Below are positions 1 to 8,047 of a stretch of DNA of 14,123 nucleotides, in pieces. The notes under the pieces were generated by a model, which worked only from the letters and a program-made list of their open reading frames with translations, was not told the origin of the DNA and did not search any database. How positions within the stretch are numbered: the first letter of the stretch is position 1; every line of letters starts with the position of its first letter. The stretch is from an uncultured Burkholderiales bacterium (GTDB lineage Bacteria > Pseudomonadota > Gammaproteobacteria > Burkholderiales > Burkholderiaceae_C): NCBI GenBank assembly GCA_903856995.1, contig CAIODK010000015.1, positions 1-14,123 of the forward strand. Reading direction: 5' to 3'. Position numbers and translations under genes: made by a program.

Positions 1-1086
1 AAGCTCAACGCCGACGGCTCCAACGCGGTGCTGGTGTGCCATGCGCTGAATGCGTCGCACCATGTGGCGGGCGTGTACGAAGGCCAAGACAAAAGCGAAG
101 GCTGGTGGGACAACATGATCGGCCCCGGTAAGCCCGTGGACACCCAACACTTCTTCGTGATTGGCGTGAACAACCTCGGCTCTTGCTTTGGCTCCACCGG
201 CCCCATGCACATCCACCCCGACACGGGCCGTGTGTACGGCGCAGACTTCCCCGTGGTCACCGTGGAAGACTGGGTCAACGCACAAGCCTTGTTGCTGGAC
301 CGCTTGGGCGTCACCCGACTCGCCGCCGTTTTGGGCGGCAGCTTGGGCGGCATGCAAGCCTTGAGCTGGACGCTGCAATACCCCAACCGCGTGTGTCATG
401 CCGTGGTGGTGGCCAGCGCGCCCAACCTGACCGCCGAGAACATCGCCTTCAACGAAGTCGCGCGCCGCGCTATCGTGACCGACCCAGATTTTCATGAAGG
501 CCACTTCTACCAACACGGCGTGGTACCACAACGGGGCTTGCGCATTGCCCGCATGGTGGGCCACATCACGTATCTGAGCGACGATGTGATGAACGAGAAG
601 TTTGGCCGCAAACTTCGTACCCCCACGCTCCTCGAGGGGGCTCGCCCGCCTTGGGGCGGCCCGGCGGCGGACGACGCCACGCGAGACTACCTCTACACGA
701 CGCAAGACGTGGAGTTCCAAATCGAAAGCTACCTCCGCTACCAAGGCGACAAGTTCAGTGAGTACTTTGACGCCAACACCTATTTGCTGATCACCCGCGC
801 GCTCGACTACTTCGACCCCGCCCGTCTGTATGGCGGCGATTTGTCTGCGGCATTTGCACGCACCACCGCGAAATTTTTATTGGTGAGCTTCACCACCGAC
901 TGGCGTTTCTCGCCCGCACGCAGCCGCGAAATGGTGCAGGCCTTGGTGGATAACCAACGCGATGTGAGCTATGCCGAAATCGATGCCCCACATGGGCACG
1001 ATGCCTTCTTGCTCGACGATGCACGCTACATGAACGTGGTGCGCTCTTACTTCGAGCGCATTGCCCACGAGGAGGTGCAGCCATGA
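1..1086 (+). CDS. metX: Homoserine O-acyltransferase MetX (5'-partial), probably succinyl-CoA type
   Basis: This enzyme acylates the hydroxyl of L-homoserine, the committed step of methionine synthesis in the cytoplasm. The frame is open from base 1, and the residues before the first possible GTG (base 28) continue the conserved MetX sequence, so the true start lies outside; I estimate 15-25 residues are missing. It is an alpha/beta-hydrolase fold protein. The nucleophile Ser is in GGSLGGMQ (codon 340-342), the Asp in TTDWRFSP (898-900) and the His in HGHDAFLL (997-999), giving a complete triad. The Arg two residues after that Asp (904-906) sits at the position I recall as linked to succinyl-CoA rather than acetyl-CoA use in proteobacterial MetX; the acyl donor is therefore inference. 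Its TGA overlaps the metW ATG, so the two are translationally coupled. Confidence 0.97.
   Translation, partial: KLNADGSNAVLVCHALNASHHVAGVYEGQDKSEGWWDNMIGPGKPVDTQHFFVIGVNNLGSCFGSTGPMHIHPDTGRVYGADFPVVTVEDWVNAQALLLDRLGVTRLAAVLGGSLGGMQALSWTLQYPNRVCHAVVVASAPNLTAENIAFNEVARRAIVTDPDFHEGHFYQHGVVPQRGLRIARMVGHITYLSDDVMNEKFGRKLRTPTLLEGARPPWGGPAADDATRDYLYTTQDVEFQIESYLRYQGDKFSEYFDANTYLLITRALDYFDPARLYGGDLSAAFARTTAKFLLVSFTTDWRFSPARSREMVQALVDNQRDVSYAEIDAPHGHDAFLLDDARYMNVVRSYFERIAHEEVQP
1070..1076 (+). promoter_or_regulatory. Ribosome binding site of metW
   Basis: AGGAGGT lies six bases before the metW ATG and inside the end of metX. It is the strongest Shine-Dalgarno sequence I found in the window and suggests metW is translated efficiently, both by re-initiation and independently. 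Confidence 0.85.
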
Positions 1087-1661
1087 CGCACGACAACCTA
1101 CTGGCCATCGCCGCGCTGGTGCCTGCTGGCAGCCGTGTGCTCGACCTCGGCTGCGGCGACGGCGCGCTGCTGGCCCACTTGCAACAACACCACGGCTGCA
1201 CCGGCTATGGCGTTGAGCTAGACGACGCGAATTTGCACGCTTGCGTGCAACGCGGCGTCAACGTCCTGCAACTCAACCTCGACTTGGGACTGAGCGTATT
1301 TGCCGACCAATCCTTCGACGTGGTGCTACAAATCGACACGCTGCAACATTTGCGCAACGCCGAAACCATGCTGCGCGAAACTGCGCGCGTGGGTCGCACT
1401 GGCATCGTGGCGTTCCCCAACTTTGGGCATTGGCCTAACCGCGTGAGCATTCTGCAAGGCCGCATGCCCGTGACCAAACGCTTGCCCTACCAGTGGTATG
1501 ACACACCCAACATCCGTGTTGGCACGTTCAAAGATTTCGAAGTGCTGGCTGAGAAGAACAACCTGCATGTGGTCGATGCGTTTGGTCTGCAAGATGGCCA
1601 GCGCGTCGATGTGTGGCCGAATTTGATGGCGGGCACCGCGGTGTTTAAGTTCAACGCATGA
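1083..1661 (+). CDS. metW: Methionine biosynthesis protein MetW
   Basis: MetW is a small SAM-methyltransferase-fold protein that accompanies MetX in many proteobacteria and is thought to support or modulate MetX activity; no methyl-acceptor is firmly established. The 192-residue product shows the SAM-binding motif DLGCGDGALL (residues 21-30) and an acidic residue at the end of strand 2 (GYGVELDD, around residue 46). The length is normal for the family. The start is firm: the ATG overlaps the metX stop as ATGA, and AGGAGGT at 1070-1076 lies six bases upstream, a near-perfect Shine-Dalgarno. The 3' end overlaps the convergent exporter gene by 11 bp. The metX-metW pairing makes the family call safe; the biochemical role is less certain. 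Confidence 0.96.
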   Translation: MTHDNLLAIAALVPAGSRVLDLGCGDGALLAHLQQHHGCTGYGVELDDANLHACVQRGVNVLQLNLDLGLSVFADQSFDVVLQIDTLQHLRNAETMLRETARVGRTGIVAFPNFGHWPNRVSILQGRMPVTKRLPYQWYDTPNIRVGTFKDFEVLAEKNNLHVVDAFGLQDGQRVDVWPNLMAGTAVFKFNA

Positions 1662-2259
1662 ACAAACTCGCGGCCATCGAGGCCACGAGCAAAGCCGCCA
1701 TTGTCCAGTTAAAGATGCGTCGATAAAGATCGACTTGCAGGTAGTGGCCCATGCGTGCACCCATCATCGCCCACACGGCGATGCTGGGAAAGTTAATGAG
1801 ACTGAACACCAGCGATGCAGCGGCAATCAGCACCATGCCAGCATCTTGGGGCAAGTAATTGCTAAAGAAGCCCAGCGTCATCACCCACGCCTTGGGGTTG
1901 ACCCACTGAAATGCAGCTGCGCCCCAAAAGCCAAGGGGCTTTGCGACGTCATTCGCTGCATCGTGTTCTAACGGCGCACGGCTTTTGACGATGCCCCACG
2001 CCAAATAAAGCATGTACGCCATGCCCAGCACTTGCATCCCTTGGTAAATAACTGGCACGCGGATGAATAGTTCGCCCACACCCAAGCCCACGGCCATCAG
2101 CATGATGAAGTGCCCACACGAAATGCCCAACAGGTGAGGCAGTGTGGCCCGCACACCAAAATTCACACCTGACGCCAACAACATCATGTTGTTAGGGCCT
2201 GGCGTGACAGATGTCACAAACGCAAACACGACCATGGACATCCAAAGTGCAGTTTGCAT
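1651..2259 (-). CDS. LysE/RhtB-family amino acid exporter
   Basis: This is a predicted inner-membrane exporter of amino acids or similar small metabolites; the substrate cannot be read from sequence. The 202-residue protein has the usual LysE/RhtB length and about six hydrophobic segments. The first carries the signature TPGPNN (residues 19-24), followed by a Gly-rich second helix (HLLGISCGH, FIMLMAVGLGVGE) and an AYMLYLAWG segment typical of the third. The start ATG at 2257-2259 directly precedes the first membrane helix, but I see no strong Shine-Dalgarno. It begins 25 bp after the rsmE stop on the same strand, so it is probably the last gene of an amgK-rsmE-exporter unit. Its stop lies inside metW, so the two convergent genes overlap by 11 bp. 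Confidence 0.93.
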   Translation of the reverse strand: MQTALWMSMVVFAFVTSVTPGPNNMMLLASGVNFGVRATLPHLLGISCGHFIMLMAVGLGVGELFIRVPVIYQGMQVLGMAYMLYLAWGIVKSRAPLEHDAANDVAKPLGFWGAAAFQWVNPKAWVMTLGFFSNYLPQDAGMVLIAAASLVFSLINFPSIAVWAMMGARMGHYLQVDLYRRIFNWTMAALLVASMAASLFMR

Positions 2260-2284
2260 GGTGTGCTTTGGCTGTGTGCGCTTG

Positions 2285-3016
2285 TTAAGCCAAGGTGAGC
2301 AAGGTCAAGGCGCCCAGCGCCGCTGTTTCGGCGCGCAACACGCGCGCACCCAAGCTCACCGCTGCAAAGCCTTTGGCGCGGGCTGTCGCGTCCTCTGCAT
2401 CGGTCAGGCCACCTTCTGGGCCGTTGAGCAACACCCATGTCTTAGGCGCAGCTGCCGCACCATCACGCAAGGCCTGTAAAGGCTGTGTGCTGGCATGCAA
2501 AGACAACACACCGTGCTCCACCCCTGTTTCTAGGGTTTGACGCGCCAGCCAAGCCTCTAAGCGCTCGGGCAGATCAATGACAGGCACGCGGTTGCGCCCA
2601 CATTGCTCGCTCGCGCTGGCGGCGATGGCCTGCCAATGCGCTTGCTTTTTCTCGGCACGCTCGCCTGTCAGGCGGATCACGCTGCGCTCGGTCATCAAAG
2701 GGGTGATGCGGTGCACCCCCAGCTCAGTGGCTTTTTCTACCAACCAATCCATGCGCTCGTTGGCCGGCATGCCCACGGCGAGGTGAACTTGCACGGTGGC
2801 TTCGCACTCCACCGCGCGATGTTCGCCGACGACCACGCACACATCACTGCGGCCCATGCTTTGAACCTCGGCGCTGAACTCGCCGCCTTCGCCGTTGAAC
2901 AGGGTCAGCGCGTGGCCGGGTTGCATGCGCAGCACTTGCACATGGCGCGCGGCGGTGGACGGCAGATCCACCACTTGGCCTGTGGCCAAGGGCAGCGGGC
3001 AATAAAAACGGGCCAT
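2285..3016 (-). CDS. rsmE: 16S rRNA (uracil-1498-N3)-methyltransferase RsmE
   Basis: RsmE methylates N3 of U1498 in helix 44 of 16S rRNA in the assembled 30S subunit, using SAM. The 243-residue product has the family length. The N-terminal PUA-like part starts MARFYCPLPL and includes HVQVLRMQPG (25-34). The SPOUT (trefoil-knot) methyltransferase part carries EKATELG (94-100), TERS (109-112), SEQCGR (136-141), the SAM-binding GPEGG (199-203) and LGARVLRAETA (222-232), the last two forming the knot. The ATG has AGGGG (complement of 3023-3027) six bases upstream and lies two bases after the amgK stop, so the genes are surely co-transcribed and probably coupled. I see nothing abnormal in the protein. 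Confidence 0.96.
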   Translation of the reverse strand: MARFYCPLPLATGQVVDLPSTAARHVQVLRMQPGHALTLFNGEGGEFSAEVQSMGRSDVCVVVGEHRAVECEATVQVHLAVGMPANERMDWLVEKATELGVHRITPLMTERSVIRLTGERAEKKQAHWQAIAASASEQCGRNRVPVIDLPERLEAWLARQTLETGVEHGVLSLHASTQPLQALRDGAAAAPKTWVLLNGPEGGLTDAEDATARAKGFAAVSLGARVLRAETAALGALTLLTLA

Positions 3017-3018
3017 GC

Positions 3019-4140
3019 TTAACCCCTGCCGTTCAAACGCGGGAAGGCCAAGCTGATGGCGGGCTCTGTGCCTTCGATCTTGTCCACCAAACGCAGCAGT
3101 GGCGTGAGCTCGCTGTAGCGACTGGCGGTCGAGCGGATGTAGTTGATGAAGCGCGGGGCATCGGCCAAGTATTTGGGTTTGCCGTCGCGCAAGGTCAGGC
3201 GCGCAAAAATCCCGGCTACTTTAAGGTGGCGCTGCAAGGCCATCCAGTCCACAGCTCGGTAGAAGGCGCCGAAGTCGCTGTGCCAATCCTCAAAATCCAT
3301 CAATCCCAGTTTGCGGGCGCGCTCCCAATAGCGGATGGTCACGTCGAGCACAAAATCTTCGTCCCACGTCAAAAAAGCGTCGCGCATGAGGCTGGCAATG
3401 TCGTAGGTGATGGGGCCATAGACCGCGTCTTGAAAGTCCAACACGCCTAGGCGTTGCTCGGCAGGGTCCAGTGGCATCATCAAATTACGCGGCATGAAGT
3501 CGCGGTGCACATACACGCTGGGCCCGGCCAAGTTGCGTTGCACGATGGTTTGAAACGTCTTGTCCAGCATGGCGCGCTGGGTGCTGTCGATGCTCAGCTG
3601 GCGGTGCTGGGTCAAGTACCAATCGGGGAACAGGGCCAGTTCACGCTGGAGCAAGGCCTCGTCATAGGAAGGCAACACGCCGGGTCGGCTGCTTTGTTGC
3701 AGCGCCAGCAGGGCATCCAGAGCGCGCATATACAAAGCGTGGTTGGCCTGCGGGTCATCACGCTGAATCACCTCCATCATGGTTTGGTGGCCAATGTCGT
3801 CGAGCAACATGAAGCCCTGCGGTTCGTCCCAGGCCAAGATGCGTGGGGCGTAGAGGCCGGCGTCCCGCATCAATCCGGCGATGCGCACAAACGGTTCGCA
3901 GTTTTCTTTGTCGGGGGGCGCGTCCATGATGATGCACGAGCCATTGGTTGTGTCGACCCTGAAATAGCGCCGAAAGCTGGCATCGGCCGAGGCGGCACGC
4001 ACGGTCGCGGGCCGCACGCCGTGGCCGCTAGATTGGGCGTCTAGCCACTGGTGGAAGGCCGCTTGCCGTTCGGGCTGCGCCCATTCGATCGGTGCGTGGG
4101 GGAATGTGCCCGAAGGCTGGGAAGTTGGCTGTGTGCTCAT
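3019..4140 (-). CDS. amgK: Anomeric N-acetylmuramate/N-acetylglucosamine kinase (aminoglycoside phosphotransferase family)
   Basis: AmgK phosphorylates the anomeric carbon of MurNAc (and GlcNAc) so that MurU can make UDP-MurNAc, bypassing de novo synthesis in cell-wall recycling. The 373-residue protein is an APH-fold kinase: an N-lobe with SADASFRRYFRV (51-62) and MDAPPDKENC (72-81), a hinge region MLLDDIG (111-117), the catalytic loop HRDFMPRNL with Asp214 and Asn219, and the metal-binding LDFQDA (Asp235). I chose ATG 4140. An upstream GTG (4191) would add 17 residues that look unlike a conserved start, and neither start has a strong Shine-Dalgarno. It is divergent from lptD, as I recall for Pseudomonas, but the next gene is rsmE rather than murU, which lies near the right edge. 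The exact sugar substrate rests on family knowledge. Confidence 0.9.
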   Translation of the reverse strand: MSTQPTSQPSGTFPHAPIEWAQPERQAAFHQWLDAQSSGHGVRPATVRAASADASFRRYFRVDTTNGSCIIMDAPPDKENCEPFVRIAGLMRDAGLYAPRILAWDEPQGFMLLDDIGHQTMMEVIQRDDPQANHALYMRALDALLALQQSSRPGVLPSYDEALLQRELALFPDWYLTQHRQLSIDSTQRAMLDKTFQTIVQRNLAGPSVYVHRDFMPRNLMMPLDPAEQRLGVLDFQDAVYGPITYDIASLMRDAFLTWDEDFVLDVTIRYWERARKLGLMDFEDWHSDFGAFYRAVDWMALQRHLKVAGIFARLTLRDGKPKYLADAPRFINYIRSTASRYSELTPLLRLVDKIEGTEPAISLAFPRLNGRG

Positions 4141-4232
4141 GGATAATCTCAATTCTACAAACCGCCCCGAGCGTCCCGACTTTTCGGGCACTGCTTGAGC
4201 AGGGGCTGTCGATTGAAGGTCTTCCCGTTTTC
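4141..4232. promoter_or_regulatory. Divergent control region between amgK and lptD
   Basis: These 92 bp separate two divergent start codons and must carry, or overlap, the promoters for both the amgK unit (minus) and the lptD-surA-rsmA unit (plus). On the minus strand a TAGAAT box (4152-4157) resembles a -10 element but lacks a good -35. On the plus strand GATAAT (4142-4147) is a possible -10, also without a convincing -35. A small inverted repeat CCCGA/TCGGG spans 4175-4188. I did not find a sigma-E-type GAACTT box, although lptD-surA is under envelope-stress control in E. coli. Individual boxes are weak guesses; the divergent layout is certain. Confidence 0.45.
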
Positions 4233-6713
4233 ATGCTGTTGCCAGATTTTCACCGCCAATTCCGAGCCCTGTCGTGGTTAGCGATTGGCATGCTGGGCGT
4301 CAGCTTGGGCGCACAGGCACAGACGGTCAGCGCGCCACCCTTGGTGCTGCGCTCCAGCAGTCTGCTGGAAGAAGCCATTCCGCAATCGGCACGCAAAGAG
4401 TTGCCCACCTATTTGCAAAGCGACACGCTCAACGAGCGCACCAATTTGCAAACCGTGCTGGAGGGCCAAGTCATCGTCCGTCGGGGCGAGATTTTGCTCA
4501 AAGCTGACCAGGTGAACTACGACCAAGTCACAGATCTGGCCAAAGCGCGTGGCAATGTCTACATCAACCAATCCGGCAATGTCTACCAAGGCCCCGCACT
4601 GGATTTGCATTTAGACGCCTTCGAAGGTTTTTTCACGCAGCCTAGCTACCGCTTGCACAAGAGCACGGCCTATGGAACCGCCGACCGGATTGACTTCGTC
4701 GATGAGACCCACACGGTGATGCACAACGCCAGCTTCACCACCTGTCAGCGCAAGCCCGGCCCCACTTGGATGCCAGATTGGTTTTTCAAGGGCGACAAGA
4801 TTTCTCTAGACACCGACCGCAACGTGGTGATAGTCGAAGGCGCATCGGTACGCTTCAAAGGAGTGCCTGTGTTGCCGATACCGGCCATGGACTTTCCGCT
4901 TACCGACGAACGCAAGTCTGGCCTGCTGCCCCCGAACATCGGCATCGACAACATTGGCGGCATGGAATACACCCAGCCCTATTACTGGAACCTAGCGCCC
5001 AACCGCGACATCACCTTCACGCCCACTTACTGGAGCAAGCGCGGCGTCAACCTGAGCACCGAGTTCCGCTACCTTGAAGGCGCAGCGCCACTGCCACCTT
5101 TCCAAGGCTTGATGCGCTTTGACTACATGGAAAAAGACAAGCTCCGCGACGACACACGGCGTTGGAGCATGAACTACGCGCACACCGGCTTACTCAACCC
5201 CGCCTTCGCCGGTGGTGGTTTGGGCATGACCCTCAACCTCAACCGGGTGAGTGACGACAACTACTGGAAAGACTTCTCGCTCAACAGCATCACGGGCGTG
5301 CAGCGTTTGCAATCCAACGATGTGTCCCTCACCTGGACTGACGGCTACATCACCACCGGCTTCCTCGCGCAAAAGTTTCAAACCCTGCAAGACTTGGCCG
5401 ACCCCAACAACCCAAACTTCAACCGCATCTCACCCCCGTTTGACCGTCTGCCTCAACTCACCGCGCGCCTTCAACGGTTGAACCTCGCCGGCGGTTTTGA
5501 CTTCAGCGTGGACGGGACCTTCACCCGCTTTTCATCTGCGCGCGACATCGACTGTGCAACAGCAGCCACCAACAGCGGAACAAAATTGTTTTACAACTGC
5601 GCGCCCAATGCAGACCGCGCCGTGACGTTGGCACAAATTAGCCGCCCCTTTGTCTCGCCCTACGGCTATGTGACGCCCAAGATGCAGCTGCACGGTCGCA
5701 GCTACCAGTTCGTGGGTGGTTTGCCCAACACGCAGTTCTATAACGGCCACCAAGGCCAAACAACCGCCAGCGTCACCACGCCCACCTTCAGTCTGGATGC
5801 CGGCATGGCGTTTGAGCGCAACCAGCGTTTGTTCGGCCGTGCATGGACGCAAACCCTAGAGCCTCGGGCGTTCTATGTCTACACGCCCTACCGTGACCAG
5901 AATTATTTGCCCAACTACGACTCGGGCAGCAACGCGTTTAACTTCGCCAGCATCTTCACCGAGAACGCGTTCGGCGGGAATGACCGCATCTCCGACAGCA
6001 AACTGCTCACCTTGGGCGTCACGTCGCGCCTCATCGATCCTGACACTGGCGCTGAAGGCGCGCGCTTTGGTGTGGCTCAGCGCTTGCGCATGCAAGAGCA
6101 ACAGGTGGTCATGCCCGATGATCCAACGGCCAAGTCTGGCATCAGCGATGTTTTGGCGGGGGCCTCCCTCAACCTCACGCGCGCTTGGGCCGTGGACTCC
6201 ACCGTTCAATACAACCAGAAAACAGACAACTTCATGCGTCGCGTGGTGGGTGGTCGTTACAACCCCGCCTCTTACCGCGTGGTCAGTGCCGCTTGGCGGA
6301 CGGAGAATGATGAGTCCGCCAATGTGATCTCCAAGCAGCTCGACCTCGGCTGGCAATGGCCGCTGCATGATTTGTGGGGCGGCGCGGACAGTGACGACGG
6401 GCAAGGCCGTGGTTTAGGCGAAGGCCGCTGGTACAGCGTCGCGCGCATCAACTACGACATGGTCAGCAAGTCCACGATTCAATCGGTCGTCGGCTTCGAA
6501 TACGATGCAGGATGCTGGCTCAGCCGTACCGTGATCGAGCGTTTACAAATTGCAGACGGTTTGACACGCCAACGCATCTTGTTCCAAATGGAGTTCGTTG
6601 GCTTCTCACGCGCCGGCTTTAACGCCTTAGGATCGCTGCGAACCAATGTGCCTCGCTACCAACCTTTGCGGCAGCCCACCATGACCCCTAGCCGTTTTGG
6701 CAACTACGATTGA
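4233..6713 (+). CDS. lptD: LPS-assembly outer membrane protein LptD
   Basis: LptD forms, with the lipoprotein LptE, the outer membrane translocon that places LPS in the outer leaflet. The start is ATG 4233, because it gives a clean signal peptide: charged n-region, hydrophobic stretch ALSWLAIGMLGVSLG, and cleavage predicted after AQA (residue 29). The open frame extends upstream to GTG 4092, but that would bury the signal and overlap amgK. The mature part has an LptA-like beta-jellyroll (about residues 60-150; NLQTVLEGQVIVRRG, LLKADQVNYD) and a long beta-barrel to residue 826 (YTQPYYWNLAPNRDIT, LSTEFRYLEG). Total length is a little above E. coli (784). Cysteines are few: 171, 441, 456 and 761. 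GAAGG at 4215-4219 is a modest, rather distant Shine-Dalgarno. surA follows immediately. Confidence 0.97.
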   Translation: MLLPDFHRQFRALSWLAIGMLGVSLGAQAQTVSAPPLVLRSSSLLEEAIPQSARKELPTYLQSDTLNERTNLQTVLEGQVIVRRGEILLKADQVNYDQVTDLAKARGNVYINQSGNVYQGPALDLHLDAFEGFFTQPSYRLHKSTAYGTADRIDFVDETHTVMHNASFTTCQRKPGPTWMPDWFFKGDKISLDTDRNVVIVEGASVRFKGVPVLPIPAMDFPLTDERKSGLLPPNIGIDNIGGMEYTQPYYWNLAPNRDITFTPTYWSKRGVNLSTEFRYLEGAAPLPPFQGLMRFDYMEKDKLRDDTRRWSMNYAHTGLLNPAFAGGGLGMTLNLNRVSDDNYWKDFSLNSITGVQRLQSNDVSLTWTDGYITTGFLAQKFQTLQDLADPNNPNFNRISPPFDRLPQLTARLQRLNLAGGFDFSVDGTFTRFSSARDIDCATAATNSGTKLFYNCAPNADRAVTLAQISRPFVSPYGYVTPKMQLHGRSYQFVGGLPNTQFYNGHQGQTTASVTTPTFSLDAGMAFERNQRLFGRAWTQTLEPRAFYVYTPYRDQNYLPNYDSGSNAFNFASIFTENAFGGNDRISDSKLLTLGVTSRLIDPDTGAEGARFGVAQRLRMQEQQVVMPDDPTAKSGISDVLAGASLNLTRAWAVDSTVQYNQKTDNFMRRVVGGRYNPASYRVVSAAWRTENDESANVISKQLDLGWQWPLHDLWGGADSDDGQGRGLGEGRWYSVARINYDMVSKSTIQSVVGFEYDAGCWLSRTVIERLQIADGLTRQRILFQMEFVGFSRAGFNALGSLRTNVPRYQPLRQPTMTPSRFGNYD

Positions 6714-6721
6714 CAGTGAAC

Positions 6722-8035
6722 ATGTTTGATTCAAAAACCCGTTTTTTCCTCTTGTGGGCGTCGATGGCATGTGCCCTGTCTGCCTCTGCACAAACCACGG
6801 CCAGCCCCTCTGGGAGTGGCCGTGATTTCATCGTGGCGGTCGTGGACTCTGTGCCGATCACCAACCACGATGTCCACCTGCGTGCGCCTCAATTGCGCGA
6901 GCAACTCAAGCAACAAGGTCGCGTACTCCCTGGCGACGAAGCGTTGCTACGCAACGCCTTGGAGCGTTTGATCGTCGAACGAGCCCTGCTTCAGCACGCC
7001 AAAGAAACGGGCATCGTCATTGACGAGGATGCCGTCACCCAAGCCGAGCAACGCATGGCGGCACAAAGTCAAATCACCCTCGACGCCCTGCACCGCAAAG
7101 TGGCCTCCGAAGGTTCAAGTGTCGAACGCTTGCGTCAGAACCTGCGTGACCAGCTCACCCTGCAACGCCTGACCGAACGCAATGTGCCGGGTCGCATCAA
7201 AATCAGTGATGTAGAAATTGACCAAGCTGTCCGCGAGCGCCAAAGCGCCAGCGTGGGTGTTAACCCAGACATTGAACTGGGCCACATCCTGATCGCCGTT
7301 TCTGAAAAAGCCGGCCCGGTCGACATCGCCGCGCTTCAAACCAAAGCGGAAACATTGCTCGCCAGCCTCAAGCGCGGCGATGATTTTGCCCGCGCCGCCA
7401 AAGATTTCTCTGACAGCGCGGAACGCGACAAAGGCGGCCTAATGGGCTTGCGCGCCGCCAATCGTTACCCCACTCTTTTTGTAGACGCCACCAAAAACTT
7501 GGCCGTGGGTGGCGTGACCCTCGTGCGTTCTGGCGCAGGCTTTCACCTCTTGAAGTTGGTCACCAAACGCGCCAGTAGCGTCGTCACCGTCACACAAACG
7601 CACCCACGCCACATCTTGTTGCGTCCCGGTGGCCAGTTGAGTCAAACCACGGCACGGGCGCAATTGGCCGAATACAAGCGCCAAATCGAAACGGGCAAGG
7701 TCGACTTTGCCAAGCTGGCCCGCGAACACTCGCAAGATGCCAGCGCTCCTGAAGGCGGTGACTTGGGCTGGGTCAGCCCCGGCATGTTTGTGCCCGAGTT
7801 TGAAGAGGCCATGACCAAGCTTCAACCCGGCCAAATCGCCGACCCTGTGATTTCGCGCTTTGGCGTGCACTTGATTCAAGTGCTGGAGCGCCGCGAAGCC
7901 CCCATCAGCGAACGCGAGTTGCGCGACTTATCGCGCACAGGCCTACGTGATAAGAAATACGAAGAGACCTATCAACTCTGGGCCCAAGAAGTACGTGGCC
8001 GTGCTTATGTTGAATACCGTGATGCCCCCCAATAA
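6722..8035 (+). CDS. surA: Periplasmic chaperone and peptidyl-prolyl isomerase SurA
   Basis: SurA escorts unfolded outer membrane proteins, LptD among them, across the periplasm. The 437-residue product has a signal peptide (hydrophobic FFLLWASMACAL, cleavage after SASA at about residue 23), an N-terminal chaperone domain opening with FIVAVVDSVPITNHDV, and two parvulin domains: the first around ELGHILIAVSE (His188), the second around HPRHILLRPGG (His297) and ending FGVHLIQVLERR. A SurA-like C-terminal helix follows. The start is uncertain: ATG 6722 gives the most natural signal peptide, but TTG 6710 (overlapping the lptD stop as TTGA) and GTG 6716 are in frame. No clear Shine-Dalgarno is present, so translation probably depends on coupling to lptD. 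rsmA follows 12 bp later, in the same frame. Confidence 0.96.
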   Translation: MFDSKTRFFLLWASMACALSASAQTTASPSGSGRDFIVAVVDSVPITNHDVHLRAPQLREQLKQQGRVLPGDEALLRNALERLIVERALLQHAKETGIVIDEDAVTQAEQRMAAQSQITLDALHRKVASEGSSVERLRQNLRDQLTLQRLTERNVPGRIKISDVEIDQAVRERQSASVGVNPDIELGHILIAVSEKAGPVDIAALQTKAETLLASLKRGDDFARAAKDFSDSAERDKGGLMGLRAANRYPTLFVDATKNLAVGGVTLVRSGAGFHLLKLVTKRASSVVTVTQTHPRHILLRPGGQLSQTTARAQLAEYKRQIETGKVDFAKLAREHSQDASAPEGGDLGWVSPGMFVPEFEEAMTKLQPGQIADPVISRFGVHLIQVLERREAPISERELRDLSRTGLRDKKYEETYQLWAQEVRGRAYVEYRDAPQ

Positions 8036-8047
8036 ACAAAGTTCACT

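Noticed and set aside
28..30. GTG at 28 as the start of metX
   Set aside because: Bases 1-27 are in frame and encode conserved MetX residues (KLNADGSNA), so the gene begins outside the window.
3454..4044. Plus-strand open frame of 196 residues opposite amgK
   Set aside because: It is a shadow of amgK codon bias; no recognisable motif and no independent ribosome binding site.
4092..4232. Upstream extension of lptD to GTG 4092
   Set aside because: It would overlap amgK and place 47 residues before a well-formed signal peptide that begins at ATG 4233.
5856..6404. Minus-strand open frame of 182 residues opposite lptD
   Set aside because: It lies wholly within lptD barrel-coding sequence and shows no family features.
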